Of a stretch of DNA of 64,000 bases, positions 47,609 to 56,305 are shown piece after piece; position 1 is the stretch's first letter, and every line of letters begins with the position of its first letter. The DNA is taken from NCBI GenBank assembly GCA_949296075.1, contig CASFNG010000013.1, forward strand, positions 1 to 64,000. The letters run 5' to 3'. A program made the translations under genes and the position numbers. Source of the DNA: an uncultured Parabacteroides sp. (lineage in GTDB: Bacteria; Bacteroidota; Bacteroidia; Bacteroidales; Tannerellaceae). The notes under the pieces are model-generated. The model did not search any database. It worked only from the letters and a program-made list of their open reading frames with translations, and was not told the DNA's origin.

Positions 47609-48415
47609 ATGAAAAAGCAATTTATCCATATAGACGACGCTGAAATAAGTCTGTTGGCTCAAGGACAAGAGGACTATATCTCGCTGACAGATATGGCTCA
47701 TAGCCAAATGCAGGAACACATTATATTTCGTTGGATGAGTCTGAAGAGCACTATAGAGTATATCGGAGAATGGGAAGCCCTGTATAATCCGAATTTTAAT
47801 TATACCGAATTCGGTACAATTAGAGATGCCGCAGGTAGCAATAATTTTGTGTTGTCCGTCAAGGCTTGGATCGAGCGGACCCATGCGATCGGTATAGTGG
47901 CGAAAGCGGGAAGATATGGAGGAACTTATGCGCATAAAGATATTGCCTATCATTTTGGTATGTGGATCAGCCCTCGTTTCCAACTATTACTTGTGAAAGA
48001 GTATCAACGTTTGCAGGAAGAAAAGAAGAAGTTATTGGGTTGGACAGCAAAGAGAGAGTTATCCAAGATCAATTACCATATTCATACGGATGCCATCAAG
48101 CAACATCTTATCCCTTCCCAGCTTACTCCGCAGCAAATATCCCAGGTTTATGCTAATGAAGCGGATGTGCTGAATGTCGCCTTATTTGGGCAAACCGCTA
48201 AACAATGGAGGGAAGCTCATCCAGATTTGAGAGGGAACATAAGGGATTATGCCACAATCAATGAGCTGATTTGCTTATCGAACATGGAGAATTTAAATGC
48301 GGTGTTTATCAATGAAGGTATCGGACAATCGGATAGATTGGTCAAACTGAACCAGATCGCTATTCAACAAATGAAAATATTGGAAGAAGTAAATCATAGA
48401 AATTTACTGAAATAG
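47609..48415 (+). CDS. KilA-N domain-containing protein
   Basis: A 268-residue protein with a KilA-N-type DNA-binding domain over about 1-135: DYISLTDMAHSQM, WMSLKSTIEYIGEWEALYN and GGTYAHKDIAYHFGMWISPRFQ are the family landmarks. The C-terminal half is helical and less conserved. KilA-N proteins come mostly from phages and large DNA viruses, and Bacteroidales carry many orphan copies of unknown role. It lies between two SusC-SusD operons, inside 39-bp direct repeats, and looks more AT-rich than the flanking SusCD genes, which suggests transfer. No integrase is present. Confidence 0.9.
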   Translation: MKKQFIHIDDAEISLLAQGQEDYISLTDMAHSQMQEHIIFRWMSLKSTIEYIGEWEALYNPNFNYTEFGTIRDAAGSNNFVLSVKAWIERTHAIGIVAKAGRYGGTYAHKDIAYHFGMWISPRFQLLLVKEYQRLQEEKKKLLGWTAKRELSKINYHIHTDAIKQHLIPSQLTPQQISQVYANEADVLNVALFGQTAKQWREAHPDLRGNIRDYATINELICLSNMENLNAVFINEGIGQSDRLVKLNQIAIQQMKILEEVNHRNLLK

Positions 48416-48430
48416 AGTCTCGACTTCTGT

Positions 48431-48469
48431 ATTCCCAAAGGATTTGGAAATAGATTTGAGAGAAATGTC
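48431..48469 (+). repeat. 39-bp direct repeat, right of the KilA-N gene
   Basis: Matches 47405-47443 with two mismatches; 1,026 nt separate the starts of the two copies. Confidence 0.85.
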
Positions 48470-48649
48470 GCGATTTGATTACAAAAAGAATAAAATTTTT
48501 TATTGCCAAAAAGGAATGAAAATGGATGGATTTCTCCCGAAAAGAGGAAATACGTGGGGAGGTTCCGTCTGTTTCGTCTGCCTTCTCCTTTCTTTTTGAT
48601 AAAATCAGGTAGTTACGAATAGAAAATAAACGGCCTGAAAAAATAATGA

Positions 48650-48683
48650 TTTGTTGTTTTTAATGGGATATTTTGTATTTTTG
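48650..48683 (+). promoter_or_regulatory. Promoter of the second SusC-SusD operon
   Basis: TTTG/GTTG at 48650-48656, 19 nt, then TATTTTTG at 48676-48683, a full -7 match. The leader is about 120 nt. Confidence 0.7.
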
Positions 48684-48733
48684 CGCCCGTTTACGAATAA
48701 GAGAGTATGTCGTAAAACATAAAAGAGGGTGAG

Positions 48734-48759
48734 ATGCCGCCTGTTTAGGGTGGCGGCAT
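48734..48759 (+). repeat. Leader hairpin of the second SusC
   Basis: ATGCCGCC/GGCGGCAT, 8 perfect GC-rich pairs around a 10-nt loop, in the 5' leader where the first operon has tandem repeats instead. It could control early termination or RNA stability. Confidence 0.7.
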
Positions 48760-48810
48760 ATTACGATTAGGTATAGAATCTTTAGGGTTAGAGTTATAAA
48801 AAATGTGTTT

Positions 48811-51800
48811 ATGAAGAAAAAGTTAACTTCAGTATTGCTCTTCCTCGCGATGGGCATGGGAGTTGTTTCAGCACAGTCTTCAAAGGTTACTGGTAAGGTT
48901 ATCGGAGAAGATGGAGAACCGGTGATCGGCGCCTCCATTATCGTGAAGGGAACAACGGTTGGTACGGTGACAGACTACGATGGAAACTTCGTGCTGGATG
49001 TCCCCGAGAATGGAAAACAGTTGGTGATCTCCTACATCGGAATGAAATCGCAAGAGGTGATGGTTGCGCCGAACATCAACGTGACGATGCTTTCGGATAC
49101 CCAGAACCTGGACGAGGTGGTCGTTACGGCGATGGGTATCAAGCGCGACCGTAAGGCATTGGGTTACGCCGCGCAGGACCTGAAGTCGGATCAGCTGAAC
49201 AAGAGCGGTACGACCTCGTTGGCAAGCGCTATCCAAGGTAAGCTGACCGGTGTCGAGATCCGTCAGTCGTCCGGAGCGCCAGGAGCCTCCTCGCAGATCA
49301 TGATCCGCGGCGCGCGTTCGTTCAATGGCAACAACCAGCCGCTGTATGTGATCGATGGTATGCCGATCAATACCACGGCCGATTTCGATACGGGTGATTC
49401 CGTGTCGGGTGCTAACTACTCCGATCGTAGCATCGATATTAATCCGGAGGACATCGAGTCTATCAACGTCTTGAAGGGACAGGCGGCATCCGCCTTGTAT
49501 GGTATCCGCGCCTCCAACGGTGTGATCGTCATCACGACAAAGCGCGGCAACAAGAACGCCGAGGGCCGTCCTACCGTGACGGTGTCCACCAACCTGAGCG
49601 CGCAGCGGGTATCCCGCAAGTTCGAGCGTCAGGATGTGTACGCGCAGGGCGACAACATCAACGCTTTCAACCCGAATACCTCGAACACTTGGGGTCCGAA
49701 GATCAGCGAGTTGGCGAACGACGCGACATACGGTGGTAACGTAAACAACGCTTATACGCAGCAATACGGGATGCATCAGGGGATGTATTATAGCCCGCAG
49801 CGCGCGCAAGCGGGCTTAGATCCGTGGACTACGCCACAGATCTATGATAATGTAGGCGATTTCTTGGGTACCGGTTTCACCGAGAATACGAACGTGAACA
49901 TCTCGCAGAGCAAGAACGGGATCAATTACTCCTTCGGCGTGAACAACTCCTATCAGGAGGGTATCATTCCTTCTACCGGCATGAACCGCTGGGGCGCCCG
50001 CGGCTTGGTGGACTGGAAGATCAACGATCAGTGGAACACGGGCTTCTCCGCCAACTATTCGTCGAGCAAGATCAATTCGGCTCCGGGAGCGAACGACGGT
50101 ATCATGAACGTGGTTTACTCGGCTCCGTCGGAGTATGACTTGAAGGGGATCCCCAATCATGTGCCGGGCGACGAGACGCAGCAGATCCTGTTCCGTAACT
50201 TAGGCTTCACCAACCCCTATTGGTGGGCGGATCACAACGAGTATCGCCAGCATACGAACCGTGTGTTCGGTAACGCCTACGTGGAGTATCAGCCGAAACT
50301 GGACTGGGGAGACAACATGACATTGAAGTTCCGCGAGCAGGCGGGTCTGGATATTTGGACATCCGATTACTTAGATCTCCGCGAGGTAGGCTCTACCTCT
50401 TCGCTGCCGCAGGGTGATATAGAGAATTACGGTACGCAGCATAATGTATTTAATAACCTGTTTACGATCAACTTCGACGGACGCTTCGGCATGGACGAGG
50501 AGTGGGGCGTGAATGTCGTGCTGGGTAACGAGTTCAACGACGAGAATATCCGTACGTGGGATTACTATGGAGCCAACTTCAACTTCGCCGGCTTCCCCAC
50601 GATCGGTAACACGACTTCGCTTATGGCGAGCGAGTATGGTCGCCGGGAGCGTACGGTAGGTTTCTTCGGGAGCGTGTCCGCCTCGTGGAAAGATCAGCTT
50701 TACCTGACGGTTACCGGCCGTAACGATTACGTATCGACGATGCCCCGCGGAAGCCGTAGCTTCTTCTATCCCTCCGTTTCCTTGGGATGGGAATTCACGA
50801 AGCTCCCGTTCTTGGAGGGGAACCGGATCTTGAATTACGGTAAGTTGCGCGCCTCGTTCGCTCAAGTAGGACAGGCTGGCGAATATTATGACAACTATTA
50901 CTATACCCCGTCTTACGGAGGTGGCTTCTTCATGTACACGCCGGTATCTTATCCTTTGGCGAGCGGTGTATCTTCGTTCGTTCCTTATTTCATCCAGTAC
51001 GACGAGAACCTGAAACCGCAGAACACCTCTAACTGGGAGGTCGGAACGGATCTGAACTTCTTTAACGGCCGGGTGAAGGTAGAATATACATATAGCTTGC
51101 AGAACGTGACGGATCAGATCTTCGAGGTGCCCTTGGACGGCGCGACCGGTTATCAGTCGTTGCTGACCAACGCGGGTGAGATGCGTACGAAGTCGCACGA
51201 GTTCTCGATCTCGGCGGACATCTTGCGCGAGAAAGATTATGACTTGACGATCGGTTTCAACGTGACTCGTGTGCGTAGCGAGGTGGTTGAGCTGGCTCCG
51301 GGCGTGGAGTCCATCATGCTGGGTGGCTTCGTTGAGCCGCAGGTCCGTGCGCAGGCCGGTACCACGTATCCGAATATCTACGGTAACGCCTTCAAGCGTG
51401 ACGAGGCGGGTAACCTGCTTTTGCTGAATGGTAAGCCTCAGGCTTCCGGAGATATGCAAGATTTGGGCGCTTGCTCGCCCGACTTTATCTCGGGTATCAC
51501 CTTGGGTGGCCGTTACAAGCGCCTCTCGCTCTCCACGACTTGGAGCTGGCAGCAGGGTGGCCACATGTATCATGGTACGAACATGACGTTGAACTACTTC
51601 GGTGCCACGAAGGAGTCGCTGCCTTATCACGAGGGTACGATGGTGGCCGAGGGTATCGACGAGGCGACAGGCAAGCCGAATGAGGTAAAGGTGAGCAAGC
51701 AAGACTATTATATGGCCTATTACGACATCAGCGAGGCTGGTGTTTACAGCACCTCGTTCGTGAAGTTGCGCGACTTGACGCTGACTTATCAGCTGCCGAA

Positions 51801-51978
51801 GATCGCCGGTGTGGACATCTCTGTCTATGGTTTCGCCCGTAACATCCTGCTTTGGTCGGCACTGCCCAACTTCGATCCGGAGTCGTCGCAGGGTAACACG
51901 AACATGAGTGGTTATTTCGAGCGTTTCTCCGTGCCTAATACGTCCAGCTACGGAGCGGGTCTTACATTAACATTCTAA
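48811..51978 (+). CDS. SusC/RagA-family TonB-linked outer membrane transporter, copy 2
   Basis: A 1,055-residue paralog of the SusC at 42521, of identical length and with long blocks of identical sequence. The parts are the same: signal peptide (1-21), carboxypeptidase-like domain, plug with MIRGARSFNG, barrel and terminal LTLTF. Differences cluster in parts of the barrel: about 275-310, 450-465 (HVPGDETQQILFRNL) and 705-735 (residues after GGFFMYTPVSYP), which may be extracellular loops that set cargo choice. It pairs with the SusD 22 nt downstream. The ATG at 48811 is preferred over a GTG two codons earlier. Confidence 0.95.
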   Translation: MKKKLTSVLLFLAMGMGVVSAQSSKVTGKVIGEDGEPVIGASIIVKGTTVGTVTDYDGNFVLDVPENGKQLVISYIGMKSQEVMVAPNINVTMLSDTQNLDEVVVTAMGIKRDRKALGYAAQDLKSDQLNKSGTTSLASAIQGKLTGVEIRQSSGAPGASSQIMIRGARSFNGNNQPLYVIDGMPINTTADFDTGDSVSGANYSDRSIDINPEDIESINVLKGQAASALYGIRASNGVIVITTKRGNKNAEGRPTVTVSTNLSAQRVSRKFERQDVYAQGDNINAFNPNTSNTWGPKISELANDATYGGNVNNAYTQQYGMHQGMYYSPQRAQAGLDPWTTPQIYDNVGDFLGTGFTENTNVNISQSKNGINYSFGVNNSYQEGIIPSTGMNRWGARGLVDWKINDQWNTGFSANYSSSKINSAPGANDGIMNVVYSAPSEYDLKGIPNHVPGDETQQILFRNLGFTNPYWWADHNEYRQHTNRVFGNAYVEYQPKLDWGDNMTLKFREQAGLDIWTSDYLDLREVGSTSSLPQGDIENYGTQHNVFNNLFTINFDGRFGMDEEWGVNVVLGNEFNDENIRTWDYYGANFNFAGFPTIGNTTSLMASEYGRRERTVGFFGSVSASWKDQLYLTVTGRNDYVSTMPRGSRSFFYPSVSLGWEFTKLPFLEGNRILNYGKLRASFAQVGQAGEYYDNYYYTPSYGGGFFMYTPVSYPLASGVSSFVPYFIQYDENLKPQNTSNWEVGTDLNFFNGRVKVEYTYSLQNVTDQIFEVPLDGATGYQSLLTNAGEMRTKSHEFSISADILREKDYDLTIGFNVTRVRSEVVELAPGVESIMLGGFVEPQVRAQAGTTYPNIYGNAFKRDEAGNLLLLNGKPQASGDMQDLGACSPDFISGITLGGRYKRLSLSTTWSWQQGGHMYHGTNMTLNYFGATKESLPYHEGTMVAEGIDEATGKPNEVKVSKQDYYMAYYDISEAGVYSTSFVKLRDLTLTYQLPKIAGVDISVYGFARNILLWSALPNFDPESSQGNTNMSGYFERFSVPNTSSYGAGLTLTF

Positions 51979-52000
51979 TCTTTATAAATCGAAAGTGAAT

Positions 52001-53485
52001 ATGAAAAGAAATATAATCATCGCGATGTCGGTGGCTCTGCTGGGATTCTCGGCCTGTACGGAGGATAAACTCGATGAGATCAACAAGGATAACCAGCACC
52101 CTTCACCCGACGCTGTCCCCGCTTATCTTCAGTTGACCGATGCCTTGATGCAAACCTCTTATGGCGCGGTATCGGGAGACTATGCCTTCTATCTCTCCTC
52201 GCTTACGGAGCAGTTGGTAGGTGTGGGTAATAACCAGTTCATGCGTGCGGAGCTGCGCAACGCCAATGAGTGGGGCGCTTCCGCCACTTTTAACAACTCG
52301 TGGAACAGTGTATATTCGAATTTGAATAACATCAAGGAAATGATCCGCAAGATCGAGACCGGCGTGAACGGGAGCGCCGGGCAATACGACCTGTTGGGTA
52401 TCGCCCAGATCCTGAAAGCGCTCAACTTTGGTGTGCTGACGGATATGCACGGGGATATTCCTTATAGCGAGGCCTTGATGGGGCAGGAGAACATGCAGCC
52501 GAAATTAGACGCGCAGCAGGAGATCTATGCGGACATCATCGCTACCTTGGACGAGGCTATCGCCAATATCGAGCAAGCCGAGGCCGAGGGATTGGCTTCC
52601 GTGCCGGCGGCGCAAGACATTGCCTTGGCTGGTGACTTGACCCAGTGGAAAGCGACCGCCTATGGCTTGAAGGCGCGTTACCTGTTGCACCAGTCGGCCG
52701 TGAACGCTTCTGTATATGCCGAGGCGAAGGCTGCCGCTCAAGCCGCTATCGACTTAGGTTTCGAGGGCTGCTCGATCACGGCGTTCAACGGGATCAACTG
52801 CGATAATCCGTGGAGTGCCTTCCAGTGGAGCCGTGAGTATCTCGTATCCTCGAACACGGTGGTGAACTTGATGAAGAAGTACGATGATCCCCGTTTAACC
52901 TATTATACCTATGGTTTCGGGGAGGCTTATAACCCGGGCGACGAGAAGATCGCTCAAGTCATGATGGTGATCGATCAGAATACGGGCGCCCCGATCTACG
53001 CCTTCCCGCAGTGGATCGACCTTGGTTCGCAACCGGCTCACCTGTTGAGCAAGGCGGAGGTTTACTTCATCCTGGCGGAGACGCAGCTCCGTACCGGCGA
53101 GGACGCTACGGCAGCCTTCCAGACGGCGGTAGCGAGCGCGGTATCTGAGGTATGTGGCTGGTTTGGTGATCCGGTTGACGCGGCCGCTTACGCTGCGTCG
53201 TTGGGAACGCCGACCTTGCAGACCCTCTTCGAGCAGAAGTACCTGGCGCAATGCGTAGACGAGCAGGTCGAGACCTTCAATGATATGCGTCGTGTGGAGG
53301 CGATGGGCGAGTCGTATATCACCCTCACGAACCCGATGAACACGCAGAGTGGCATCAACCGCTACCCGAAGCGTCTCCCGTATGGTAACAGCTCGGTTTC
53401 GGCGAACCCGAACGTGAGCGAGGCGTACGGTGATGGCTCGTATATTTATAGCGAGCCGGTATGGTGGGCTGGCGGTACACGCTAA
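52001..53485 (+). CDS. SusD/RagB-family nutrient-binding lipoprotein, copy 2
   Basis: A 494-residue lipoprotein (lipobox GFSAC, Cys19), a close paralog of the SusD at 45715. The first 45 residues are almost the same. The main differences are in the middle (about 155-200) and around 258-330, where this copy has a short insertion (ITAFNGINCDNPWSAF against IDYKSVGDNPWSAF). These segments may line the ligand pocket. The ATG at 52001 is used; a GTG two codons earlier is possible. A double hairpin ends the operon. Confidence 0.94.
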   Translation: MKRNIIIAMSVALLGFSACTEDKLDEINKDNQHPSPDAVPAYLQLTDALMQTSYGAVSGDYAFYLSSLTEQLVGVGNNQFMRAELRNANEWGASATFNNSWNSVYSNLNNIKEMIRKIETGVNGSAGQYDLLGIAQILKALNFGVLTDMHGDIPYSEALMGQENMQPKLDAQQEIYADIIATLDEAIANIEQAEAEGLASVPAAQDIALAGDLTQWKATAYGLKARYLLHQSAVNASVYAEAKAAAQAAIDLGFEGCSITAFNGINCDNPWSAFQWSREYLVSSNTVVNLMKKYDDPRLTYYTYGFGEAYNPGDEKIAQVMMVIDQNTGAPIYAFPQWIDLGSQPAHLLSKAEVYFILAETQLRTGEDATAAFQTAVASAVSEVCGWFGDPVDAAAYAASLGTPTLQTLFEQKYLAQCVDEQVETFNDMRRVEAMGESYITLTNPMNTQSGINRYPKRLPYGNSSVSANPNVSEAYGDGSYIYSEPVWWAGGTR

Positions 53486-53512
53486 TCGGACGTATATATA
53501 ATAATGTATAGA

Positions 53513-53550
53513 GAGGCGCCTCTCCGTCATGGGGGAGGCGTCTCTTTTTT
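53513..53550 (+). terminator. Terminator of the second SusC-SusD operon
   Basis: A 13-pair stem with wobble pairs (53513-53525 with 53532-53544) followed by six T. Confidence 0.88.
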
Positions 53551-53557
53551 GTGTGAG

Positions 53558-53583
53558 AGGCTCCATCTTGCCGGATGGGGCCT
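53558..53583 (+). repeat. Second 3' hairpin, copy 2
   Basis: AGGCTCCATC (53558-53567) pairs with GATGGGGCCT (53574-53583), 6-nt loop. It is the counterpart of the hairpin at 47265-47293, with one swapped A-T pair and one G-U pair. Confidence 0.7.
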
Positions 53584-53858
53584 TATCCATTCTGCCTGTC
53601 CCTACGGCGATCTTGATTTTCATGCCCTTGATTTTCCTGAAACATGGGGATGGATCTCCAAAAACAAGACGATAGATTTCAAGGCTTCCCGAGGTGTCGG
53701 AGTATGGGAGGGAGATCGTGCGAAAACGAGGGCTTAAGCTGTCATAATGTTATCATGTAAAAAGGGTATGCCTCCGTATTATGATTTTTTAGTTTCCATT
53801 TGTTAGAAAAAACTATTATTTAACATGTTTCTTTACGGAAAAAATTCGGTATTTATCC

Positions 53859-53889
53859 TTTGAAAAGTAAATAAAATATCCGACTTTTG
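53859..53889 (+). promoter_or_regulatory. Promoter of rarA
   Basis: TTTG at 53859-53862, 19 nt, then GACTTTTG at 53882-53889 (one base off TAnnTTTG). The -7 box ends only 5 nt before the ATG at 53895, so the mRNA may have almost no leader. Confidence 0.6.
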
Positions 53890-53894
53890 CTTGC

Positions 53895-55166
53895 ATGATG
53901 AATCAGCCATTAGCGGAGAGAATGCGCCCGAGGAATCTGGACGATTACATCGGGCAGAAGCATTTGGTAGGGCCGGGAGCCGTGCTGAGGAAGATGATTG
54001 AGGCCGGCAGGGTCCCCTCCTTTATCTTGTGGGGGCCTCCGGGTGTGGGAAAGACCACGCTCGCGCGGATCGTGGCGAATCGGCTGGAGGCGCCCTTCTA
54101 TACCTTGAGCGCCATCAGCTCGGGCGTGAAGGATGTACGCGACGTGATCGAGAAGGCGAAGAGTAACCGTTTTTTCGATACGGTATCGCCCATCCTGTTT
54201 ATCGACGAGATCCATCGCTTCAGCAAATCGCAGCAAGATTCCTTGTTGAACGCCGTGGAGACGGGGGTGGTGACGCTGATCGGGGCGACCACGGAGAATC
54301 CCTCGTTCGAGGTGATCCGTCCGCTGCTCTCGCGCTGCCAGGTCTATGTGCTGAAGTCGTTGGAGAAAGACGATCTGCTGGCTCTCCTTCATCGGGCGAT
54401 CACGGAAGACGTGGTATTGCGGGAGAAGAAGATACGGCTTACGGAGACCGGCGCGCTCTTGCGCTATTCCGGGGGCGACGCTCGCAAGCTGCTGAATATA
54501 TTGGAGCTGGTGGTATCGGCGGAAGAGAGCGAGGAGATCGAGATCTTGGACGCGAAAGTGGTGGAGCGGTTGCAGGAGAATCCGGCTGCCTATGATAAGG
54601 GAGGCGAGATGCATTACGACATTATCTCCGCCTTTATCAAGTCGATCCGGGGAAGCGATCCGGATGCCGCTATATATTGGTTGGCGAGGATGGTGGCCGG
54701 GGGTGAGGATCCGGAGTTTATCGCCCGGAGATTGGTGATCTCCGCTTCCGAGGACATTGGGTTGGCCAACCCGAACGCGCTCTTGCTGGCTAACGCTTGC
54801 TTCGACGCGTTGAAGAAGATCGGTTGGCCCGAGGGACGGATCATCCTGGCGGAGACGACCGTTTACCTGGCTTGCAGCCCGAAGAGCAACTCGGCTTACT
54901 TGGCGATCGACGAGGCGCTGCGGACGGTGGGGCAGACGGGTAATCTGCCAGTCCCCTTGCACTTGAGGAACGCGCCTACCCAACTGATGGCGGAACTGGA
55001 TTACGGGAAAGACTATAAATACGCGCATGATTACGAGAACCATTTCGTGAAGCAGGATTACCTGCCGAAAGAACTCGCTAACGAGCGATTCTGGAAAGGG
55101 CAGGACAGTCCCGCCGAGCGGAAGTTGGTGGAGCGGATGCGAAGTCTTTGGGGTGATCGTTTTTAA
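53895..55166 (+). CDS. rarA: Replication-associated recombination ATPase RarA (MgsA)
   Basis: A 423-residue AAA+ ATPase that acts at stalled replication forks. Features are the N-terminal [22 protein letters not shown] (quoted from residues 4-25 in part), Walker [13 protein letters not shown] near 49-60, Walker B FIDEIHRF near 102-109, sensor 1 [10 protein letters not shown] near 131, and the C-terminal tetramerisation half with [15 protein letters not shown]. The ATG at 53895 is followed by a second in-frame ATG at 53898; either may be used. serC starts 46 nt after its stop. Confidence 0.95.
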   Translation: MMNQPLAERMRPRNLDDYIGQKHLVGPGAVLRKMIEAGRVPSFILWGPPGVGKTTLARIVANRLEAPFYTLSAISSGVKDVRDVIEKAKSNRFFDTVSPILFIDEIHRFSKSQQDSLLNAVETGVVTLIGATTENPSFEVIRPLLSRCQVYVLKSLEKDDLLALLHRAITEDVVLREKKIRLTETGALLRYSGGDARKLLNILELVVSAEESEEIEILDAKVVERLQENPAAYDKGGEMHYDIISAFIKSIRGSDPDAAIYWLARMVAGGEDPEFIARRLVISASEDIGLANPNALLLANACFDALKKIGWPEGRIILAETTVYLACSPKSNSAYLAIDEALRTVGQTGNLPVPLHLRNAPTQLMAELDYGKDYKYAHDYENHFVKQDYLPKELANERFWKGQDSPAERKLVERMRSLWGDRF

Positions 55167-55212
55167 GGAGACATTACTTTTTTATTTACATAACAATCTA
55201 AAAAATAATAGT

Positions 55213-56280
55213 ATGAAGAAGCACAATTTTTATGCAGGTCCTTCTATCTTAAGCGAGTACACGATTAAGAACACGGCCGCCGCGGTAGAGAATTTCGCGG
55301 GGATGGGGTTGTCTCTTTTGGAGATCTCTCACAGGAGTAAGGAGTTTGTTGCCGTAAACGACGAGGCTCGTGCGTTGATTAAGGAGTTACTGGATGTGCC
55401 GGCGGGCTACGAGGTCGTCTTCTTGGGAGGAGGCGCCAGCTTGCAGTTCTGCATGGCTCCGTATAATTTGCTGAAAAAGAAGGCTTCTTACCTCGATACG
55501 GGTACATGGGCCTCGAAAGCGATCAAGGAGGCCAAGCTGTTTGGCGAGGTGGAGGTTGTCGCTTCTTCTAAAGACAAGAATTATACCTATATCCCGAAAG
55601 GCTATACGATCGCGGATGATTCGGACTATTTCCACTATACGTCGAACAATACGATCTACGGGACGGAGATCCGTAAAGATCCGGACGTGAAGCAACGGTT
55701 GGTATGCGATATGTCGTCCGATATATTCTCCCGCCCGATCGATGTCTCCAAGTATGACTTGATCTATGCGGGTGCCCAGAAGAACCTGGCTCCTGCCGGG
55801 GTTACCTTGGCGATCGTACGTGTGGACGCGCTGGGACATGTGGATCGTCCGATCCCTACCATGCTGAATTACAAGACGCACGTAGACAAGGACTCCATGT
55901 TCAATACGCCGCCTGTATTGCCGATCTTCGCCGCTTTGCAGACCTTGAAGTGGTATAAGGAGCAGGGAGGCATCGCCGCTATGGAGAAGAAGGATCTGGA
56001 GAACGCCGCTATCCTGTACGACGAGATCGACCGCAACAAGCTGTTCCGTGGTACCGCCGTGCCGGAAGATCGCTCGATCATGAACGTATGCTTCGTGATG
56101 AACGATGAGTACAAGGAGCTGGAAGACGAGTTCAACAAGTTCGCTTCGGCGGCAGGTATGGTCGGTATCAAGGGCCATCGTTCCGTAGGTGGCTTCCGTG
56201 CCTCTCTCTACAATGCCATGCCGAAGAGCAGCGTGGAGGCTTTGGTGGCTTGCATGAAGGAATTTGAGCGGAAACATTGA
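55213..56280 (+). CDS. serC: Phosphoserine aminotransferase
   Basis: Second step of serine synthesis: 3-phosphohydroxypyruvate plus glutamate to phosphoserine. It is a 355-residue class V PLP enzyme starting [17 protein letters not shown], the family N-terminus, so the longer frame from 55153 is rejected. The PLP lysine is in [16 protein letters not shown] near 195-200; [10 protein letters not shown] and [10 protein letters not shown] are also conserved. serA follows 25 nt downstream, placing two successive serine pathway enzymes in one operon. Confidence 0.96.
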   Translation: MKKHNFYAGPSILSEYTIKNTAAAVENFAGMGLSLLEISHRSKEFVAVNDEARALIKELLDVPAGYEVVFLGGGASLQFCMAPYNLLKKKASYLDTGTWASKAIKEAKLFGEVEVVASSKDKNYTYIPKGYTIADDSDYFHYTSNNTIYGTEIRKDPDVKQRLVCDMSSDIFSRPIDVSKYDLIYAGAQKNLAPAGVTLAIVRVDALGHVDRPIPTMLNYKTHVDKDSMFNTPPVLPIFAALQTLKWYKEQGGIAAMEKKDLENAAILYDEIDRNKLFRGTAVPEDRSIMNVCFVMNDEYKELEDEFNKFASAAGMVGIKGHRSVGGFRASLYNAMPKSSVEALVACMKEFERKH

Positions 56281-56305
56281 TTTAACAACCTTAAATTTTA
56301 CGATC

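Larger units (their letters stand above)
48416..48810. other. 395-nt intergenic region before the second SusC
   Basis: No gene seen. It holds the right 39-bp direct repeat (48431-48469), the CAAAAAG/CTTTTTG inverted pair (48507-48513 and 48592-48598), a promoter (48650-48683) and a GC-rich leader hairpin (48734-48759). Confidence 0.75.
53486..53894. other. 409-nt intergenic region before rarA
   Basis: No gene seen. It holds the operon terminator (53513-53550), a second hairpin (53558-53583), an imperfect palindrome (53625-53648), a degenerate relative of the 39-bp repeat (about 53651-53700) and the rarA promoter (53859-53889). Confidence 0.7.

Noticed and set aside
50371-51702. 443-codon minus-strand open frame antisense to SusC copy 2
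   Set aside because: A shadow of the SusC codon pattern: low-complexity basic composition, no start signal and covered by a clear transporter. The similar frames at 48880-49809 and 43658-44152 are rejected for the same reason.
53910-55043. 377-codon minus-strand open frame over rarA
   Set aside because: Antisense shadow of a well-supported AAA+ ATPase; no family features.
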